Below are positions 23,150 to 25,354 of a stretch of DNA of 25,354 bases, in pieces; position 1 is the stretch's first letter; the number at the start of each line of letters is the position of its first letter. The DNA is from an uncultured Muribaculaceae bacterium (GTDB lineage: Bacteria; Bacteroidota; Bacteroidia; Bacteroidales; Muribaculaceae), in assembly GCA_910586455.1 (NCBI GenBank), contig CAJUHX010000028.1, positions 1 through 25,354 on the forward strand, read 5' to 3'. A program made the position numbers and the translations under genes. The notes below the pieces were generated by a model that had not been told where the DNA came from, searched no databases, and saw only the letters and a program-made list of their open reading frames with translations.

Positions 23150-23261
23150 TGCTACCTCCTCTCTTATTTTTCGGTTTACCTCCACACTCAATGTGGAAGT
23201 TTTTCAACCCCGGCATCATGTCCGGGGCAATTGTCTCGGGTGGTGTCATTTCATCAGACAT
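23142..23261 (-). CDS. Small ORF of 39 aa overlapping the next gene
   Basis: The open frame starts MSDEMTPPETIAPDMMPGL, continues KNFHIECGGKPKNKRGG and ends SND with TGA at 23142. It has an ATG, an acidic proline-rich first half and a basic second half. Its last eight bases overlap the start of the 214-aa gene, the usual sign of translational coupling. It is too short for a firm family call, and a leader peptide is the alternative. Confidence 0.5.
   Translation of the reverse strand: MSDEMTPPETIAPDMMPGLKNFHIECGGKPKNKRGGSND
23154..23160 (-). promoter_or_regulatory. Strong Shine-Dalgarno sequence of the 214-aa gene
   Basis: AGGAGGT ends four bases before the ATG at 23149. Bacteroidetes genes rarely carry such a site, and the other starts in this window lack one. 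It fixes the start codon and may point to foreign origin, although it also encodes Arg-Gly-Gly of the small ORF. Confidence 0.55.
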
Positions 23262-23388
23262 AGTGAAATCATTTTTAAGGGTTGAACATTGTAAGCGGGC
23301 TTTGTTACCCGGCATGAAATAAAATGTTTAAGTGCATTATTTTGTTTACGGTATATAACTGACACGCCCCGATTTAGATCTCAAAAAG

Positions 23389-23449
23389 TGTTACATTTCG
23401 CCAAATTTATGTTACCTAAAATGTTACCTTATTAAGATAAAAGTGTTAC
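23389..23449 (+). repeat. Four TGTTAC repeats in a divergent promoter region
   Basis: TGTTAC begins at 23389, 23410, 23422 and 23444; three copies continue as CCT. The steps are 21, 12 and 22 bases, near one or two helical turns. The copies flank or overlap both divergent -7 boxes, so they are candidate operators. Confidence 0.6.
23402..23409 (-). promoter_or_regulatory. -7 element toward the 39-aa/214-aa/288-aa genes
   Basis: TAAATTTG on the minus strand, an exact TAnnTTTG match. The leader to the small ORF would be about 135 nt. A -33 TTG is not seen. Confidence 0.4.
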
Positions 23450-23454
23450 CTTTG
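23447..23454 (+). promoter_or_regulatory. -7 element of the NtrC-like regulator gene
   Basis: TACCTTTG, the same box as at the integrase. It overlaps the fourth TGTTAC repeat and gives a leader of about 100 nt to the ATG at 23559. A TTG at the -33 position is missing. The spacer from 23262 to 23558 holds nothing else I can name. Confidence 0.5.
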
Positions 23455-23558
23455 CAGTCGGGGAAATTTTGCGAAATCACTGATTAAAGCGCAAATAAGC
23501 GTCTTTCAATGATTTGAGCAAATTTCTCATTTTGGAAAATTTTAATTATTTGAAAAAA

Positions 23559-24881
23559 ATGTCTGAAAAAATCAGTGTTCAGCCTTCCGAAAAACGTATA
23601 TCAAGAGCCTTGATATACGGACCTACTACCGAGGAAGTTGAAAAGATGAGGCTGTCATTGCCCCTCATAGATGATTGCGTTGATGAGTTCACCGATCTCA
23701 AAACTGCAAAACAGGCAATATTGACCGGAAGATATTCAATCGTGCTCGCCTGTTACACCAGCCTTAATCCAGAGGTAAAATCGCTACTTGATCTCGCACG
23801 GAATACTCCTGGATGTGTTCAGTCAATCTGTGCCGCTCAAAATCCGAGTTCTGTTGTGATGGCGCATGTTTGGGATGTAGGCAAAAATCATCTGTTCACC
23901 AAATCAAAGTCAGAGGTTGATGACCTGACCATACCATTACATGCTATGTTCTCAGACCGCTCTCCTGCCAAGTGGTTCAGCAATCTTCAAAGTGAATTTC
24001 AGCGAGTGCGCCGGTATCGGGAGGAATCTGGAAATAATATCGTACTGATAATAGGTGCACAAGGTACTGCAAAATATACGGTAGCACAAATCGGGCATTT
24101 ACATAGCGACCGCAATATGGCTCCATTTGTGTTTGTCAATTGCAAGCTGCCTGAACGCCATCATCAACTGTTGTGGGATGAGAAAGACAAAGGATTTTTC
24201 ACCAACAATATCAATGCGATTATGGAAAATGCCGACCACGGCACGCTATATTTCCATGAGATTGACCATCTTGATATTGAGGCACAGGAGGTTTTAGCCG
24301 ATATTATCAAGAGTGGCAAATACACGATGTCTGACGGCAAAGGCAGGGCTGTTTTTACTGGAGTGATAGTTTGTTCAATGCGTCAGTCATTTGAAGAGGG
24401 TGTGGAAAATGAGACAATATCACGGAATCTCATACAAGTCATAAGCAGGAACACACTTACAATGCCGTCCTTGCATGAGTTTCATGATGATATACCAACA
24501 TTGGCAAGAGAGTTGACCGAACATTACTGTATGTCTCAGGGTAAGGAAGTAAAATCCCTTTCTAATAAGGCAATACAAGCCATAATGAATCATGTCTGGA
24601 CAAGAAATATCCGTGAACTGTTCAAAACAATAAAGGATGCGATAAATATCACTCCGGGGAAAAGAATACCGGAGGAGGCAATCAGAATCCTTCCTCATTT
24701 CGATTTGACCGATAACGAGAGAGAACAGAAAAGCAACGTAAGACTTGCCCTTAAACAGACAAATGGCAATGTTGCCAAAGCCGCCAATATGCTGGAGGTA
24801 TCACGCAAAACGCTATACGTCTGGATGAGTAAACATGGTATTGAAAAAGGCTTCGGCAAAAAGAAAAAGAGCAAGCAATGA
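23559..24881 (+). CDS. Degenerate NtrC/sigma-54 activator-like regulator (RteB-like architecture)
   Basis: A 440-aa three-domain protein. Residues 15-130 resemble a worn receiver domain. Residues 140-320 follow the AAA+ sigma-54 activator order: Walker A as GAQGTAKYT (166-174, Ala in place of the usual Gly before Lys172), KGFFTNN (211-217) where GAFTGA should be, ENADHGTLYFHEIDHL (223-238) for the Walker B region, and later LHEFHDDIPTLA. The end is a Fis-type HTH, NGNVAKAANMLEVSRKTLYVWM (402-423). Loss of GAFTGA argues against contact with sigma-54. RteB of CTnDOT-type elements has this layout, so control of element functions is likely (inference). The ATG at 23559 is preferred over a TTG at 23514. 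Confidence 0.75.
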   Translation: MSEKISVQPSEKRISRALIYGPTTEEVEKMRLSLPLIDDCVDEFTDLKTAKQAILTGRYSIVLACYTSLNPEVKSLLDLARNTPGCVQSICAAQNPSSVVMAHVWDVGKNHLFTKSKSEVDDLTIPLHAMFSDRSPAKWFSNLQSEFQRVRRYREESGNNIVLIIGAQGTAKYTVAQIGHLHSDRNMAPFVFVNCKLPERHHQLLWDEKDKGFFTNNINAIMENADHGTLYFHEIDHLDIEAQEVLADIIKSGKYTMSDGKGRAVFTGVIVCSMRQSFEEGVENETISRNLIQVISRNTLTMPSLHEFHDDIPTLARELTEHYCMSQGKEVKSLSNKAIQAIMNHVWTRNIRELFKTIKDAINITPGKRIPEEAIRILPHFDLTDNEREQKSNVRLALKQTNGNVAKAANMLEVSRKTLYVWMSKHGIEKGFGKKKKSKQ

Positions 24882-24899
24882 CGAATCACTACTTGCTCT
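24868..24899 (-). terminator. Terminator inside the end of the regulator gene
   Basis: AGAGCAAG (24868-24875) pairs with CTTGCTCT (24892-24899). On the minus strand the hairpin is followed by TTTTCTTTTT. It should end the minus-strand helicase transcript five bases after its stop. It lies across the last codons of the regulator gene. Confidence 0.65.
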
Positions 24900-24903
24900 A
24901 AAT

Positions 24904-25354
24904 CTACAATTTCGGTCCGGCGGCGCGGAAACCTCCGGGTGGAGTCACGCCACAACCACCAATTATGATGCGGGAACTTAACGGTTCCCGTTCTTTGTAT
25001 ATGGTTGTCGGCTCTGCTACCATTGACTTCTTGGAGTCCTGACTTTGAGACGGTGCAGGTTCATCGAGTGGCTCGCCGTTGCCTTTTGTCGGCGTGACTA
25101 CTTTGGCACGGGCGGCTTCCTCAGCATCGCTGGGCTTCAGTTCAGCGGTTATCTTGCGGTCGAGGGCGGCGAGTTCGGATTTGAGCTGCTTCAACTCGTC
25201 CTCCTTGCCCCACTGTTTGGCTACTATGCCTTCCAAGATTGGGACATCGGCTTTGAGTTTTGCGGTGCGTTCCTCATATTGCTCAACTATGCCGGGGATT
25301 TTCTCCAGTGCGTTGACGAAGTTCATGCAGGCGGCGTGAGTGTCGCTCATGGCG
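24904..25354 (-). CDS. C-terminal part of a probable large helicase/DNA methylase (cut by the window edge)
   Basis: The visible 148 or more residues hold a coiled-coil stretch (LEKIPGIVEQYEERTAKLKA then KEDELKQLKSELAALDRKI), a Pro/Ser-rich linker and a tail ending GGFRAAGPKL. The coiled coil resembles the ends of the very large SNF2-helicase/N-6 methylase proteins in Bacteroidetes conjugative elements (from memory). An ATG at 25350 is available, but the frame stays open to the edge, so I take the gene as truncated. If the ATG is the true start, it is an unrelated small coiled-coil protein. Confidence 0.5.
   Translation of the reverse strand, partial: AMSDTHAACMNFVNALEKIPGIVEQYEERTAKLKADVPILEGIVAKQWGKEDELKQLKSELAALDRKITAELKPSDAEEAARAKVVTPTKGNGEPLDEPAPSQSQDSKKSMVAEPTTIYKEREPLSSRIIIGGCGVTPPGGFRAAGPKL

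Larger units (their letters stand above)
18703..25354. mobile_element. Left part of an integrated element next to mnmE
   Basis: Right after mnmE the gene content changes to a multi-HTH protein, a tyrosine recombinase, an excisionase-like protein, two proteins of unknown function, an NtrC-like regulator and a probable large helicase/methylase. Base composition becomes more AT-rich and the mnmE A+C bias stops. The left end should be in the 3' end of mnmE or the repeat-rich spacer; the right end is beyond the window. The large-helicase neighbour and the regulator suggest a conjugative or mobilizable element, but no transfer gene is visible. Confidence 0.7.

Noticed and set aside
23180..23227. 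Two short hairpins (TCCACA/TGTGGA and CCCCGG/CCGGGG) as possible attenuators
   Set aside because: Both fall inside the 39-codon open frame and have no T-run; coding sequence explains them well enough.

Overview
The window looks like a chromosomal segment of a gut-type Bacteroidales, plausibly Muribaculaceae-like (inference). The supporting signs are promoters of the Bacteroidetes form TTG-N19-22-TAnnTTTG, almost no Shine-Dalgarno sequences, a DUF6029 outer-membrane barrel, an Omp28-type lipoprotein and a type-IX-secretion-like C-terminal tail. From 1 to about 18,700 the genes read as resident chromosome. From about 18,700 to the right edge the genes are more AT-rich and belong to an integrated mobile element whose far end is outside the window.

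Layout. A tRNA-Val and dnaX start back to back from overlapping divergent promoters (1-1855). A lipid kinase gene converges on dnaX. Next comes a tight six-gene minus-strand lipid operon (7506 to 3081): ATP-grasp enzyme, PgpA-type phosphatase, GtrA-type membrane protein, CDP-alcohol phosphatidyltransferase, AUR1/PAP2-type inositol phosphorylceramide synthase candidate, and PlsC-type acyltransferase. It resembles the Bacteroides inositol-lipid cluster, but no myo-inositol-phosphate synthase is present and an ATP-grasp gene stands first. A possible small RNA with its own promoter and terminator lies behind it (2867-3001). A TerD-like gene and a divergent FtsZ-like gene that has lost the GTP-binding signature follow (7571-8841). 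Then comes an envelope/redox operon read leftward (TlpA-type thioredoxin, DUF6029 barrel, Omp28 lipoprotein, secreted protein with a T9SS-like tail; 12929 to 8934), and pepD with an N-acetylmuramidase-domain gene (15383 to 13138). Rightward from 15572 runs a four-gene operon: small membrane protein, OmpH/Skp-like lipoprotein, membrane-anchored DNA/RNA nuclease and mnmE. Its coding strand is strikingly rich in A and C.

Mobile element. Directly behind mnmE is a 268-base spacer with two families of short direct repeats, each with an exact 10-base period, plus a nested inverted repeat. Then come a four-module helix-turn-helix protein, a tyrosine recombinase with a complete catalytic set, a small excisionase-like HTH protein behind a 32-base dyad, a two-TM protein, an unrecognised 214-aa protein preceded by a 39-codon overlapping small ORF, a degenerate NtrC-type regulator (altered Walker A, no GAFTGA), and the C-terminal end of what is probably a very large helicase/methylase. 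The position next to mnmE recalls trmE/mnmE-targeted islands such as SGI1 in Enterobacteriaceae. The att sites themselves cannot be proven here.

The items most worth following up are the GTPase-less FtsZ-like protein, the inositol-lipid-type operon with the ATP-grasp gene, the match between four HTH modules and four 10-bp-phased repeats, and the small RNA candidate.
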